Source: Halolamina pelagica (GTDB lineage Archaea; Halobacteriota; Halobacteria; Halobacteriales; Haloferacaceae). From it: a stretch of 64,000 bases of DNA. Shown here piece after piece: positions 28,166 to 37,445 of this stretch. A program made the position numbers and the translations under genes. The notes below the pieces were generated by a model. It was not told the DNA's origin, made no database searches, and saw nothing but the letters and a program-made list of their open reading frames with translations. The DNA is taken from positions 2,542,001 through 2,606,000 of the forward strand of contig NZ_LGUC01000001.1 of assembly GCF_001307315.1 (NCBI RefSeq), given 5' to 3'. Position 1 is the stretch's first letter; every line of letters starts with the position of its first letter.

Positions 28166-29375
28166 TGGTCGAGCACCTCCACGATGTTCGTCCGGCGGGC
28201 GAGCCACGCCGGATAGGGCGAGGCGAGCAGGCCGATGACGATCGCGACCAGTGGCCCGTACGCGAGCAGCGCGGGGTGGAACTGGGCGACGTTCTGGACG
28301 CCGACGTACGCCTGGCTGACGTAGTTGATGGCGACGACGCCCCGAGGCCGAGCAGCGTCCCGGCGATACCGCCGAGGCCGGCGATCGTCACCACCTGCGA
28401 CAGGACGAGGATCGTCTGCGAGCGGCGGGAGAACCCCATCGCGCCTTGGGCGGCGATCGTGGCCCGGTTGGCGATGACGTCCAGCCCCGTGAGCGTCGCG
28501 ACGAACAGCGCGCCGATGCTCACCGCCGTCAGGAACGCGGCGACGGCGACCGCAAGCGGGAGGCTCGACGTGGAGACGCTGGCGCCGCCGACGCCCGATC
28601 GAGTCAACACGTCAGTGCGGGGGTAGACTCCAGTCAGTTCGCGCTTGACCGACGGGTCGTTCGTGCTCACGAGGATCTGGTCCGCCTGATCGCCCGCCGA
28701 GGTCCCGGTGATCGTCTGCAGTTCGCTCAGGTGGACCACCATCACCGGCACGGGACCGAGCCCCGTCGACACGTCGGCGTCCGCAACGTCGACGGCGCGG
28801 AGCGAGCGGTCAGTGCCCGAAGCGGTCAGTTCGGCGCCAGTGTCGGCGCCGAGCACCTCCGCCGCCGCGGAGCTGAGGACGGCGTCGCCAGTCCACGTGC
28901 CGTTGTACGTGCCGTTAGCGTAGTGGGGATCGCCCGGCGCCAGTGACGCCGTCGGTAGGCCGAGCACGCGCTGGCCGTCCGCGGGCGGGACGACCCCGGC
29001 TGCGAGGACGTATTCGGACGTGTTGCCAGCGCTGACTTGCAGGATTTGGAGTTGCACTGGCGTCGCGTAGGTGACGCGGTCGTCGGCCTCGATCTCCGCG
29101 GTCGTCGGGTGGACCGCGCCGAGTCGTGGCCCCTCGACGGAGACGGCGATCGTCGACGCCGACCCGCCCTCGGGGACGATCCAGTAGTCGACGTCGTCAC
29201 CCTGCACGGTTGATCCCGACGCGAGGCCGACCGCAACGCTGGTCACGCTCACCATCAGCGCCACGGCGAGAGCGACGCCGAGGGTCGTCATCACGAGCCG
29301 GCGGGCCTCGGCCGTGCGGAACCGGCCTAGCGTCTCAATGACGCCGAGCTTCCAGAGGGCGAGTAGCCTACGCAT
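28162..29375 (-). CDS. ABC transporter permease, FtsX/MacB type (first subunit, one-base frameshift)
   Basis: 404 residues when one base is restored in the C run 28340-28343. N-terminal helix LVMTTLGVALAVALMVSVTS, a large external domain, then the FtsX core (VAAFLTAVSIGALFVATLTGLDVIAN, with AAQGAMGFSRRSQTILVL). In the given sequence the frame leaves after GTLLGLG and would miss the last helix and the end, LARRTNIVEVLDQ, which lie in the next frame and stop at 28162, exactly overlapping the second permease start. This supports an error rather than a lost gene. Overlaps the ATPase gene by eight bases. Confidence 0.88.
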
Positions 29376-30108
29376 CGCTCACGACCTGGCCGTCGCGGAG
29401 TCGGATGATTCGATCCACGCGGTCGAGCACCGCCTGGTCGTGCGAGGCGACGATGACCGCGCGGTCCTCGGCCACGTCCGCCAGCAGGTCGAGCACGTTC
29501 GCCCCCGCCTCGGAGTCAAGTTCGCCAGTGGGTTCGTCCGCGATCAGCAGCTCCGGCTCGCCGGCGAGCGCTCTGGCGACGGCGACCCGCTGCTGTTCCC
29601 CACCGCTCAGTTCCGCAGGGCGGTGGGTCAGTCGGTCCCCCAGGCCGACCCGGTGGAGAAGGAGTTCGGCCCGGTCGTGACGCTCCGTTTTGCCAACGCC
29701 CCACTCGATGAACGGGAGGGCGACGTTCTGTTGGGCCGTCAGCGCGGGGAGCAGGTGGAACCGCTGAAACACGATGCCGATGTGGTCGCGTCGGAGCCGG
29801 CTCCGGGCCCGCTCGCTCAGCTCGGCCGTGTTCGTCCCGCCGATCTCGATCCGGCCGGTTGTCGGCGTATCGAGTGCCGCGAGCAGGTGGAGCAGCGTCG
29901 ACTTGCCGCTCCCGCTCGGGCCCGCGATCCCGACGAGTTCGCCCCGGTTGATCGCGGCCGAGACGGTGTCGAGGGCGGTGACGACGGTCGCGTCGCTGTT
30001 CCGGCCCAACAGGCCGCCCTGGCCTCGCCTGTACGTGCGGCCAACGTCGACGGCGTTGACGACGGGGGTGGGCTGCTGGGCAGCGTCATCGGGGTCGATA
30101 CGGCTCAT
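29368..30108 (-). CDS. ABC transporter ATP-binding protein, LolD/MacB type
   Basis: A 246-residue ATPase. Walker A GPSGSGKST (about residue 64), the family-typical LHLLAALDTPTTGRIEIGG, Q-loop in IVFQRFHLLPALTAQQNVALP, signature LSGGEQQRVAVARAL and Walker B LLIADEPTGELD are all intact. The sequence is of the MacB/LolD class that pairs with FtsX permeases. It is the first gene of the three-gene ABC operon and lies 55 bases from the end of the large surface-protein gene, which may be co-transcribed upstream of it. Confidence 0.95.
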   Translation of the reverse strand: MSRIDPDDAAQQPTPVVNAVDVGRTYRRGQGGLLGRNSDATVVTALDTVSAAINRGELVGIAGPSGSGKSTLLHLLAALDTPTTGRIEIGGTNTAELSERARSRLRRDHIGIVFQRFHLLPALTAQQNVALPFIEWGVGKTERHDRAELLLHRVGLGDRLTHRPAELSGGEQQRVAVARALAGEPELLIADEPTGELDSEAGANVLDLLADVAEDRAVIVASHDQAVLDRVDRIIRLRDGQVVSDA

Positions 30109-30163
30109 GGGTCGCCTCGATTGTCAGACATGATCAGCGGGGAAGCGTCGCGGGGGTGGTTAG

Positions 30164-32508
30164 TTAGCGGTAGTCGTCCAACTCGAAGTCGCCGCGGAAG
30201 TAGAGGAACGCTCCCGCGCCGATCACGAACAGGATGAGGAGCCCAATCACGATCCCCCGATCCCGCCACCGCCGTCACCGCCCGGCGTGTCGGTCGGCGT
30301 GACGGTTGCGGTGTCGGTCGGCGTGGCCGTGCCGTCGTCGGACGGCGTCGGCGTCATCGTCATCGTCTCCGTCGGCGTGTCAGTGGCGTCCTGTTGGCTC
30401 ACGAAGCCGATCGCGTAGGCGGTGAACCCGGGCGAGCGGGCGCGGTACTCGTCACCGCCGAGGTGGGTCGTCTTGAGCGTCGTCCACTCGCCGTCGACGT
30501 AGCGGAACAGCCGGACGTCATCGGGCGAGCGGTCACCCAGCTCGCTCTCCGAGAGCGTGAAGGTGAACTTGACGTTGCCGATCCGCTCGTCACTGAGGCC
30601 GATCGCCTCCGCGGTGAAGTAGTTCACGGCAGTTCCCTGCGCGGGATCAAGTTCGGGCGTCCGCGACGGCGGGCCGGCCTGGGGCTTGGTGAACTCGACG
30701 CGGAAGTTGCTCTCGCTGAACCGCGTCGTGAGTGTGAGCCCAGTCACCGCTGCGTTGTCGGCGGCGACGTTGGGGACGTCGACGCTCAGGGGCTGCCCGC
30801 TACGGGTGCTTCGGAAGTTGACCGTCGCGCCGGTGTTCGTGGCGATGGCGCGTGCCTCGCCACCCTCGTCACCGCCGCCCTGGCCACCGCCGCCACCACC
30901 GCCGGCAGGCGGGCCGCCACCACCCTCACCGGGCGCTTCCGTGACGGTGATGTCGACAGTGTCGCTGAGGTACACCACATCGTCCGTGTCGGCCTTGGTC
31001 ACTGTCGCCGTGAAGTTCCCGACCTCGCCCGGTCGGATGGTGGCGCGGCCGTTGGCGTTGGTCGAGACCGTCTGGCTGCCGAGCGTGATCTCGGCGTTCG
31101 CGATCCGCTGCCCGTCGCCACGGACCGTGAAGCGGATCGCCTGGGGGACCTCCACGTTCGTCCGGTTCGCCGTGAGGTCGAGTTGGACCTCGCGGGGCTC
31201 GGTCCCGACGGTGATGTTCCCTTTCGCCGTGCTGAACTCGTTGGTGTCGTTCGTCGAGGCGACGTAGACGTACTCGTACGTGCCGTTCGTCCAGTTCTTC
31301 GACGTGCCGACCTCGAGCGTCGTCGAGCCGCTCTCGGTGACGACGGACGTTGTCGAGGCGTTCAGCACCGTGTCGCCGGTCGAACTGGTTGCGGGTTCGT
31401 TGACGTTCGATTCGGTCGCGAGGAACTCGATCAGTGCCGGGAGGCCGACCGTGCCGCTCCGCGATCGATCGGCGAGATTGATGCCCATGACCTGGGAGTC
31501 ACTGTCGACGCGTGCGACGCCGTCGATGGCGTCGATGCTGTGTTCGATCGTGACGTTGTCGGCCGTGTTGTTCGCGTCGAACCCGTTCGCGGTGAGCGTG
31601 TCGAGATCGCCGTCGTAGTTGATCGTCGTCTCCTCGCCGGCGAGCACGGACTCGTTGACGAGGACGACGGTGTGGCTCGTCCGCTCGTCAGCGAGGTTGG
31701 AGTTCACGTCGAACGTGACGTTTTCGCCTGGGTCGATCGTCTCCTGCTGCGGCGTTGCGGTTGCCGAGGCCGCTTGCACCGGCGCGGCGTCGACGCCCAG
31801 AATCCGGACGTCCTCGCTGATCGAGGCGTTGCCGTTGGAGACGCTGACTGCTTGGCCCGAGTCAGACGCGACGAGCATGAGCGCGTAGGCGCCCGGTTCG
31901 CTTGGCGTGAAGCTCGTGGTGACGGTACCCTCGCTGTCGATGGTGCCGGTATCGGCGACCGTGAAGGTGAAGTTGCGGTTCACCTCAGATGCGGTTCGGT
32001 TCTGGGCGAAGAGCCGATCAAGCGCCTCGTTGGCTGTGAGCCCCATCGTCGCCGACGTGTTCAAGTTCGACGTATTCGGGTTGTCGGAAACGCGTGCGGC
32101 GACGAGTTGGACGTTTTGGCCGTCGAACTGGTCCGTTCCGGCACCGACTCGCCGATTAAACTCAAGCGTGATCGTCGAGCCGGGTTCGAACACGCCGACA
32201 GTGTCCTTGTTGATCGGTGCCAAACCCGTTTCGTCCGTGTATATTTGGGTCGTCGGCCCCTCGACCGTCGTCGTCGCCGTCGACGTGTCGACGCGGAGCG
32301 GAAGCGCCGCCCGCTCCCAGACTGACACGTTCTGGGACGTGTTGACGAACGAGTCAGCCGCCACGAAATCCGCATCAGTCGTACTGAACGAGGCGCTCTG
32401 CGCGTCCGCAGTGGCCCCGACTCCCGCCACGGCCCCAGGTGCCGTAGCGGAGAGCACTAGCAGCGCAGCGACTGCCAGTGCAGACGTTTCAGCCAAGCGA
32501 GAGTGCAT
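30164..32508 (-). CDS. Large secreted surface protein with PGF-pre-PGF domain and C-terminal anchor (one-base frameshift)
   Basis: 781 residues when one base is restored in the C run 30254-30258. A signal peptide (MHSRLAETSALAVAALLVLS) is followed by several beta-sandwich regions rich in NxS/T sites, a Gly-rich hinge near residue 555, and a PGF-pre-PGF domain ending EYRARSPGFTAYAIGF (about residue 700). A Thr/Pro stalk (TPTETMTMTPTPSDDGTA) follows. As written the protein stops at GGGGIGGS; in the adjacent frame a membrane helix GIVIGLLILFVIGAGAFLYF and tail RGDFELDDYR complete it. It is therefore probably anchored by a C-terminal helix and heavily glycosylated. Adjacent to the FtsX-type ABC genes. 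Confidence 0.85.
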
Positions 32509-32737
32509 TATGCGCTAAAAAGGGAAGCATTGGTGCAAAAGTGTTACGCTAACTTTACTAATTCAGCAAAGGGCGTTAGGAAGGAATTACCCGGAGCGCG
32601 GCTAATTCATCCGGAACAGCCACCTCGTGCAGAAAGCCAAGCCTACATGCATCGTGAGAGAGTGTTCCCTGCCAAGTCCCAATCCCGAGGTTAGGAGGTC
32701 GCCAACGATATATGCAGGCGGGTAAGCTACCAACACA
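32509..32737. promoter_or_regulatory. Divergent promoter region between two surface-protein genes
   Basis: About 230 bases between two divergent starts, noticeably AT-rich on the left (CGCTAACTTTACTAATTCAG at about 32548) where an imperfect palindrome CTAACTTT...AAAGGGCGTTAG could bind a regulator. For the right-hand gene a GATATATG box at 32707-32714 lies about 29 bases before the ATG, the spacing of a haloarchaeal promoter driving a leaderless transcript. No gene is visible inside. Confidence 0.45.
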
Positions 32738-33799
32738 ATGAGTCGGTTCGCCGCAGGCGTGATTGCCCTCCTCTGCTGGACAGCCCTATTGGCCGGTGGC
32801 ATCGCCGCCGCCGACGGCAGTTACGACCTCGCCATCGACGGGAGCGTCGACACACCCGATCGCGTCGTCACACTCGAAGGCAACGAGTACACCGTCTCGG
32901 CGATCGGCGTCGTCGACCCGGGCGAGCCCATCCAGGTCTCGGTTGAGGCGCCAACCAACACGGAGTACGACCTCTACCTGTACAACGACGATCGACGGAG
33001 CGAAGACCGGATCAACGACGCAGGTACTTCGGAAACGTTCGATGGCGACTACCCCGCCGGGTCGTACATGGTGGCGATCTATGCGGACGGGAACTTCGTG
33101 ACGGTTCACCCGGTCGTCGTTCGCTCCTACGACGTCACCGTCGACGCGCCCGCGACCGCCGAGGCTGGGGAGGAGATCGAGCTCTCGGTCAGCGTCGAGA
33201 ACGTGCAGGGAACGCCAACCGATCTCGAGACCGTGCAGGTCGTCCTGGGCCACAACGGGAAGGCGGAAACGCTGACGGCGACCGAGACGAGCGACGGGAC
33301 CTACACCGCGACGACGACGCTCTCCGAAACGGGCGACTACCTCGTCTACGCGAACGCGCGCGGGTCGGACACCGTCGATGGCGAGAACGAACTGGTTGGC
33401 GTGAGTCAGTCGAACGAAATCACGGTGCAGACGGCGACGACAACGGCAACCGTGACGGCGACGCCGACCCCCGGCGATGGCGGAGACAGTGGTGGGCAGG
33501 ACCCGTCGACGGACACCGCGACGCCGACGGCCACCGCGACCGTCACGCCGACAGCGAGTAACGACTCGACCGCGACGGCGACTTCGACCGCAACGGCAAC
33601 TTCGACGGCCACAGCGACGGACCAGCCGACGGCCACCGACACGGCGACATCGACGGCAACCGCGACACCGACACCGACACCGGCGAACGTCCTCACGCCA
33701 AACGACTCGTCGCCGACCACGACCACTGGGAGCCTCTCAGTCCTGCTCCCGCTTGGGGCACTACTCGGGTTCGGTCTCCTGGCACGCCGGCAGCGCTGA
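32738..33799 (+). CDS. Secreted surface protein with Thr-rich stalk and C-terminal anchor
   Basis: A 353-residue protein. Signal peptide MSRFAAGVIALLCWTALLAGG; two beta-sandwich domains (about 28-120 and 125-225); then a low-complexity stalk of about 85 residues of repeated TAT/TPT (ATATSTATATSTATATDQPT), likely O-glycosylated; finally a hydrophobic segment GSLSVLLPLGALLGFGLLA and RRQR. The C-terminal layout resembles PGF-CTERM proteins, but the exact PGF tripeptide is absent, so archaeosortase processing is uncertain. Same strand and next to the DUF4129-like gene. Confidence 0.8.
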   Translation: MSRFAAGVIALLCWTALLAGGIAAADGSYDLAIDGSVDTPDRVVTLEGNEYTVSAIGVVDPGEPIQVSVEAPTNTEYDLYLYNDDRRSEDRINDAGTSETFDGDYPAGSYMVAIYADGNFVTVHPVVVRSYDVTVDAPATAEAGEEIELSVSVENVQGTPTDLETVQVVLGHNGKAETLTATETSDGTYTATTTLSETGDYLVYANARGSDTVDGENELVGVSQSNEITVQTATTTATVTATPTPGDGGDSGGQDPSTDTATPTATATVTPTASNDSTATATSTATATSTATATDQPTATDTATSTATATPTPTPANVLTPNDSSPTTTTGSLSVLLPLGALLGFGLLARRQR

Positions 33800-33849
33800 C
33801 CGCCGCGGCCAATGGCGGAGCGAACTCCCACTCGGGGATGGAACACACA

Positions 33850-33855
33850 TTTATG
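33850..33855 (+). promoter_or_regulatory. TATA-like box for the leaderless GTG start at 33878
   Basis: TTTATG lies 28 bases before GTG 33878, the distance seen in leaderless haloarchaeal mRNAs. This decides for the GTG start, because the in-frame codon further upstream (33812) would lie before the box. Confidence 0.55.
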
Positions 33856-33877
33856 CTGGCATGAATATCTCGCAGGT

Positions 33878-35974
33878 GTGCGCGCTTCTGCCCCGCGACG
33901 GCTCCTGATCGCGACGGTCGCCCTCCTGTGTGTGCTGCAGGCCGTCGCTGGGGCGGGCGTCGTCGCCGGGGCGTCGACGGCATCGGCCACCGAGCTAGCT
34001 CAGATGACCCCAACGCCGACGAACAACACGACCGTCCAGCAGGAGAACCCGGACGACGTCGACGAGTCGGGTGACACCGAGGCACTGGAGTCGTACCTCG
34101 CCCAGTCGCTCGCCGAGCGGTTAGGCGACAGCGCGATCCGGATCAGCGAGTCGGAGTACGAACAGGGTCGCTCGATCCTCGGCGACGAGTACGACAGCAC
34201 GTTGGAGAAGTACGTCGACGTCGCCGGGGAGACTGACGACAGCGGTGCCGACTCGTTCGACCAGGCCGCCGAAAGCCAACGCGAGTTGGCCGGGACGGCA
34301 GAGACGTACAACGAGACCTACCAGGAGTACCAGGAAGCGAGAGCGAACGGGAACGACACCCGTGCCCGCGAGTTAGCCCGCGACCTGAATCGGCTCGCCA
34401 CCGACGCGAACGCGTCAGCCCGACAGCTCGCGGATGCGTACACGCGGATCGAGAACGCAACCGGGGTCGATCTCTCGGCGGCCGAACAGGAAGCAATGAG
34501 CGTCGCCGAAGAGGTGTCCGAGCAGCACGAGACAGTCATGGCCGAAACGTTCGTCGAGACGCGCCTGTCGGTTCAAACCAGTGCCGACACGGTGTCGTTT
34601 GCCGACCCGGCGACTGTCGAGGGGCGGCTCACCCTCGAGAACGGATCGGCACTACGAAACGAGACGGTACGGATCCGGATCGGCGAGCAAGTCGAGACGG
34701 TGGAAACCGATAGCGACGGTCGGTTCACCGTCACGTATCGGCCGGTCACTATCGAGAACGGGACGGACGCCGTCTCGGTCGCCTACCTGCCGGCCTCGGA
34801 ATCGCCGTATCTCGGGTCGAACGCGACGCTCGACACGACGATTGTGCAGACGACGGCGACACTCACCGTCGATAGCGAGTCAGCACGGACAAGCTTCGGT
34901 GACAACGTGACGGTTGCGGGCCGTGCCCACGTCGATGGCGTGGCTGTCGAGGGGGCACGCGTCCGGGTAACTGTGGACGAGATCACGCTCGGAACGGTGA
35001 CGACCGGCGCCAACGGGAGCTACGACCTGACGAGCTCTCTCCCTGCGTCGGTCGAGAGTGGCGATCAATCGGTGGAAGCAGTGATCGTCCCCACCGACAG
35101 CGCCGTCGGATCGGGAGTGGCGTCGACGCCCCTAACGGTCGAGACAACGTCCACGACGCTCTCGCTGAACGTGACGGGGACGAGTACCGAGCGCGTCCGG
35201 CTCACGGGGGAACTGACGACGGCCGAAGGCGCACCCATCGCCGGCCAAACGGTCGACCTCCGGATCGCGGGGACGACTGTCGCCGCTGTTGAGACGCGAG
35301 CCGACGGGACGTTTTCGGCGACCGTGACGCCCCAGGCCGAGCTGACGGGGACCGTCCCCGTTCGTGCCCTGTACGACGCGCCGTCGAGCAACCTCGCGGG
35401 GGCGACCGCACGGGCAGCGCTCGATCTGGCTCAGCTGGGGGCGAGGAGCACCACCGCGAACGAGACGAACACGGGAACTGGCACCGACAGCAGCGTCGTC
35501 GAGAACGACGCGTGGCCGCTGTCGGTGGAACTACTTGGTGGCGGCGGCGTCGCCGTCCTCTCGGTACTCGCCATCGGCTGGCTCGTTCGGCGTGGGGAGA
35601 CGTCCACTGATGAAGAGTCGCCGGCCCCTGCTGCGTCACCGCCAACAGCCTCCAGCACTGATGAGGGCGGAACCGATCGGGTCGCAAAGGCCACCGCCCT
35701 GCTCGACGAGGGTGACTCGGCGGCCGCGATCCAGGCGTTCTACGGTGCCGTCCGACGCTCGCTCAGTACGGGCGACGACTCTCAGACCCACTGGGAGTTC
35801 TACGCGACGGCGAGCGATCGGCTACAGCCCGAACGTGCCGGCGCGCTGGAGCGGCTGACCGAGGCGTACGAGCAAGTGGTCTACAGCCCCGACGGCGTGG
35901 CGACGGAGGATGCCGCCGCTGTGGTTGCCGATGCGGCGTCGTTGCTCGGTGACGACGACGAGTCGGCGTCGTAG
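33878..35974 (+). CDS. Membrane-anchored protein with Ig-like repeats and DUF4129-like C-terminus
   Basis: 698 residues from GTG 33878. A signal peptide (RRLLIATVALLCVLQAVAG) leads to a helical region with many Glu/Asn (about 85-240), then three Ig-like or carboxypeptidase-regulatory-like modules, each with a turn such as ETDSDGRFTV, TTGANGSYDL and ETRADGTFSA. A membrane helix (VELLGGGGVAVLSVLAIGWLV) near residue 560 is followed by a cytoplasmic domain like DUF4129 (KATALLDEGDSAAAIQAFYGAVRRSL ... ALERLTEAYEQVVYSPDG). DUF4129 proteins are typical members of MoxR-DUF58 clusters. It may link surface and cytoplasm; this is inference. Confidence 0.78.
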   Translation: MRASAPRRLLIATVALLCVLQAVAGAGVVAGASTASATELAQMTPTPTNNTTVQQENPDDVDESGDTEALESYLAQSLAERLGDSAIRISESEYEQGRSILGDEYDSTLEKYVDVAGETDDSGADSFDQAAESQRELAGTAETYNETYQEYQEARANGNDTRARELARDLNRLATDANASARQLADAYTRIENATGVDLSAAEQEAMSVAEEVSEQHETVMAETFVETRLSVQTSADTVSFADPATVEGRLTLENGSALRNETVRIRIGEQVETVETDSDGRFTVTYRPVTIENGTDAVSVAYLPASESPYLGSNATLDTTIVQTTATLTVDSESARTSFGDNVTVAGRAHVDGVAVEGARVRVTVDEITLGTVTTGANGSYDLTSSLPASVESGDQSVEAVIVPTDSAVGSGVASTPLTVETTSTTLSLNVTGTSTERVRLTGELTTAEGAPIAGQTVDLRIAGTTVAAVETRADGTFSATVTPQAELTGTVPVRALYDAPSSNLAGATARAALDLAQLGARSTTANETNTGTGTDSSVVENDAWPLSVELLGGGGVAVLSVLAIGWLVRRGETSTDEESPAPAASPPTASSTDEGGTDRVAKATALLDEGDSAAAIQAFYGAVRRSLSTGDDSQTHWEFYATASDRLQPERAGALERLTEAYEQVVYSPDGVATEDAAAVVADAASLLGDDDESAS

Positions 35975-36032
35975 ATCGTGAGCGTGCCCCAGGACCGACT
36001 GGTTTTTCCGCGCCCGCAAACCTGACTGGGGT

Positions 36033-37106
36033 ATGGCCGACCGGTCACGCTGGTGGCAGTTACTGCCGGCTCCAGTCCGGCGACTGCCGGCCGATCTCGC
36101 GGCCGTCGTCGCGCTGGTCGGCATCACGGCCGCCGTCGTCTTCCTCCCGGTCGTTTCCGAGACGCCGCTCCGGGTGGTGTTCGGCCTCCCGTTCGTGCTG
36201 TTCGTCCCGGGGTATGCGTTCATCGCGGCGCTGTTTCCCGAGGCCGGGACGTTTGAGCCGAGTGCAGATGGCGAGGAGGTAGGTGAAGAGGCAGTCGACG
36301 ATCGCGAGGGTATCGACGGCATCGAGCGCGTTGCGTTGTCTTTTGGGCTCTCGATCGCGGTCGTCCCGCTGATCGGCCTCGTGCTGAACTTCACGCCCTG
36401 GGGGATCCGCCTGGTGCCGATCATGGTCGCCGTCAGCCTGTTCACGCTGGCGTCGACGGCCGTCGCCGCCCGGCGTCGCTGGGAGCTCGATCCCGAGGAT
36501 CGGTTCGAGGTGCCGTGGCGTGCATGGGTCGCCGATGCGCGGGCGGAGTTGTTCGAGCCGGACTCGCGGACGGATGCGGCGCTGAACGTGCTGCTGGTCG
36601 TAAGCGTCTTGCTGGCTGTCGGGAGTGTTGGATACGCCGTTACAGAACCAAAGCAGGGCGAGGCGTTCACGGAGTTCTACCTCTTGACGGAGAACGAGGA
36701 CGGCGAGCTGGTCGCCGATGACTACCCGACGAACTTCACGCAGGGTGAGAGCCAGTCGCTCGTGGTCGGGATCGGCAATCATGAGCACCAGCCGACGAAC
36801 TACTCGGTGGTAGTCGCGTTACAGGAGGTGCGGATCGAGAACGACTCCGCAAATCAGGTGAACGACTCTACGGTGAGTGGGAACATCTCGATCGTGGTTG
36901 AACGGGAACATGTGTTGCGGCGTTTCCAGACCCAGGTCGCCCACAACGAGACGTGGCACCTCCAGCACAACGTGACGCCGACGATGACCGGCGAGCGGTT
37001 GCGGTTGACGTATCTCCTGTACAAGGGTGAGGCACCTGCGGACCCCACAACGGAGAACGCGTACCGAGAGCTGCATCTCTGGGTGAACGTGACGGCACCT
37101 GAGTGA
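36033..37106 (+). CDS. DUF1616 domain membrane protein
   Basis: A 357-residue protein with an N-terminal DUF1616 region: four to five hydrophobic segments, including PLRVVFGLPFVLFVPGYAFIAALFPE with the conserved FVPGY, and RVALSFGLSIAVVPLIGLVLNFTPWGI. After a further helix (about residue 195) the C-terminal 150 residues form an external beta domain with several NxS/T sites. DUF1616 genes often stand at the edge of archaeal surface glycan loci, as here. A strong hairpin follows the stop codon. Confidence 0.88.
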   Translation: MADRSRWWQLLPAPVRRLPADLAAVVALVGITAAVVFLPVVSETPLRVVFGLPFVLFVPGYAFIAALFPEAGTFEPSADGEEVGEEAVDDREGIDGIERVALSFGLSIAVVPLIGLVLNFTPWGIRLVPIMVAVSLFTLASTAVAARRRWELDPEDRFEVPWRAWVADARAELFEPDSRTDAALNVLLVVSVLLAVGSVGYAVTEPKQGEAFTEFYLLTENEDGELVADDYPTNFTQGESQSLVVGIGNHEHQPTNYSVVVALQEVRIENDSANQVNDSTVSGNISIVVEREHVLRRFQTQVAHNETWHLQHNVTPTMTGERLRLTYLLYKGEAPADPTTENAYRELHLWVNVTAPE

Positions 37107-37108
37107 AC

Positions 37109-37133
37109 CGCCTCGGGGTCACGCCCCGAGGCG
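37109..37133 (+). terminator. Hairpin after the DUF1616 gene
   Basis: A perfect 10-base stem CGCCTCGGGG / CCCCGAGGCG with a five-base loop begins three bases after the DUF1616 stop. No T run follows, so it may act by mRNA end stabilisation or RNA processing rather than as a classical terminator. Confidence 0.55.
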
Positions 37134-37445
37134 CTCGGCCTGCTCCGCCTGTAGCGGATCTGTTAGCGGAGGGCTATACGGAAACCCGCCTTAACCAACA
37201 ACTGGGTCAGTTAGTCGGAGTGTTGGTTAATAATTTGGTACACCAATCCCCTTTGCTCCCGGAAGAGGTTCTTTCCAATTCAAGAACCATCGACGCGACC
37301 GGCTATCCCGGGCATCCCCCACACCGACTTCACCCAAGATTTCGTTCATTCAGCGACCTGTTAGGGACACACTTATGTTGACTAGATTCACATTAACATA
37401 CAGAATCTACCGTGGGAGCGCAGCGAGGACACGTTGGAGGGGACA
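37134..37445. other. Gene-free left flank of the glycan locus
   Basis: About 310 bases without a convincing gene. It contains a second weak stem (CTCCGC near 37143 with GCGGAG near 37166), the inverted repeat at 37191-37230, an AT-rich stretch (TTAATAATTTGG) and, before the AglJ-like gene, a box CTTATG near 37372 followed by leader sequence and a GGAGG ribosome-binding site. Short open frames here look like chance. Confidence 0.6.
37191..37230. repeat. Inverted repeat TTAACCAACA-N20-TGTTGGTTAA (left copy)
   Basis: Two perfect 10-base arms (37191-37200 and 37221-37230) separated by 20 bases. The same two arms occur once more at 60152-60194 with a 23-base unrelated spacer. The two copies lie outside the first and last glycan genes. 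Arm centres are 30 and 33 bases apart, about three helical turns. It may be a protein-binding site or a boundary element; nothing in the sequence fixes the function. Confidence 0.85.

Noticed and set aside
33480-33720. Thr/Ala/Pro-coding repeats in the stalk of the surface protein as a tandem DNA repeat element
   Set aside because: The DNA copies are irregular; the pattern is explained by a low-complexity protein stalk.
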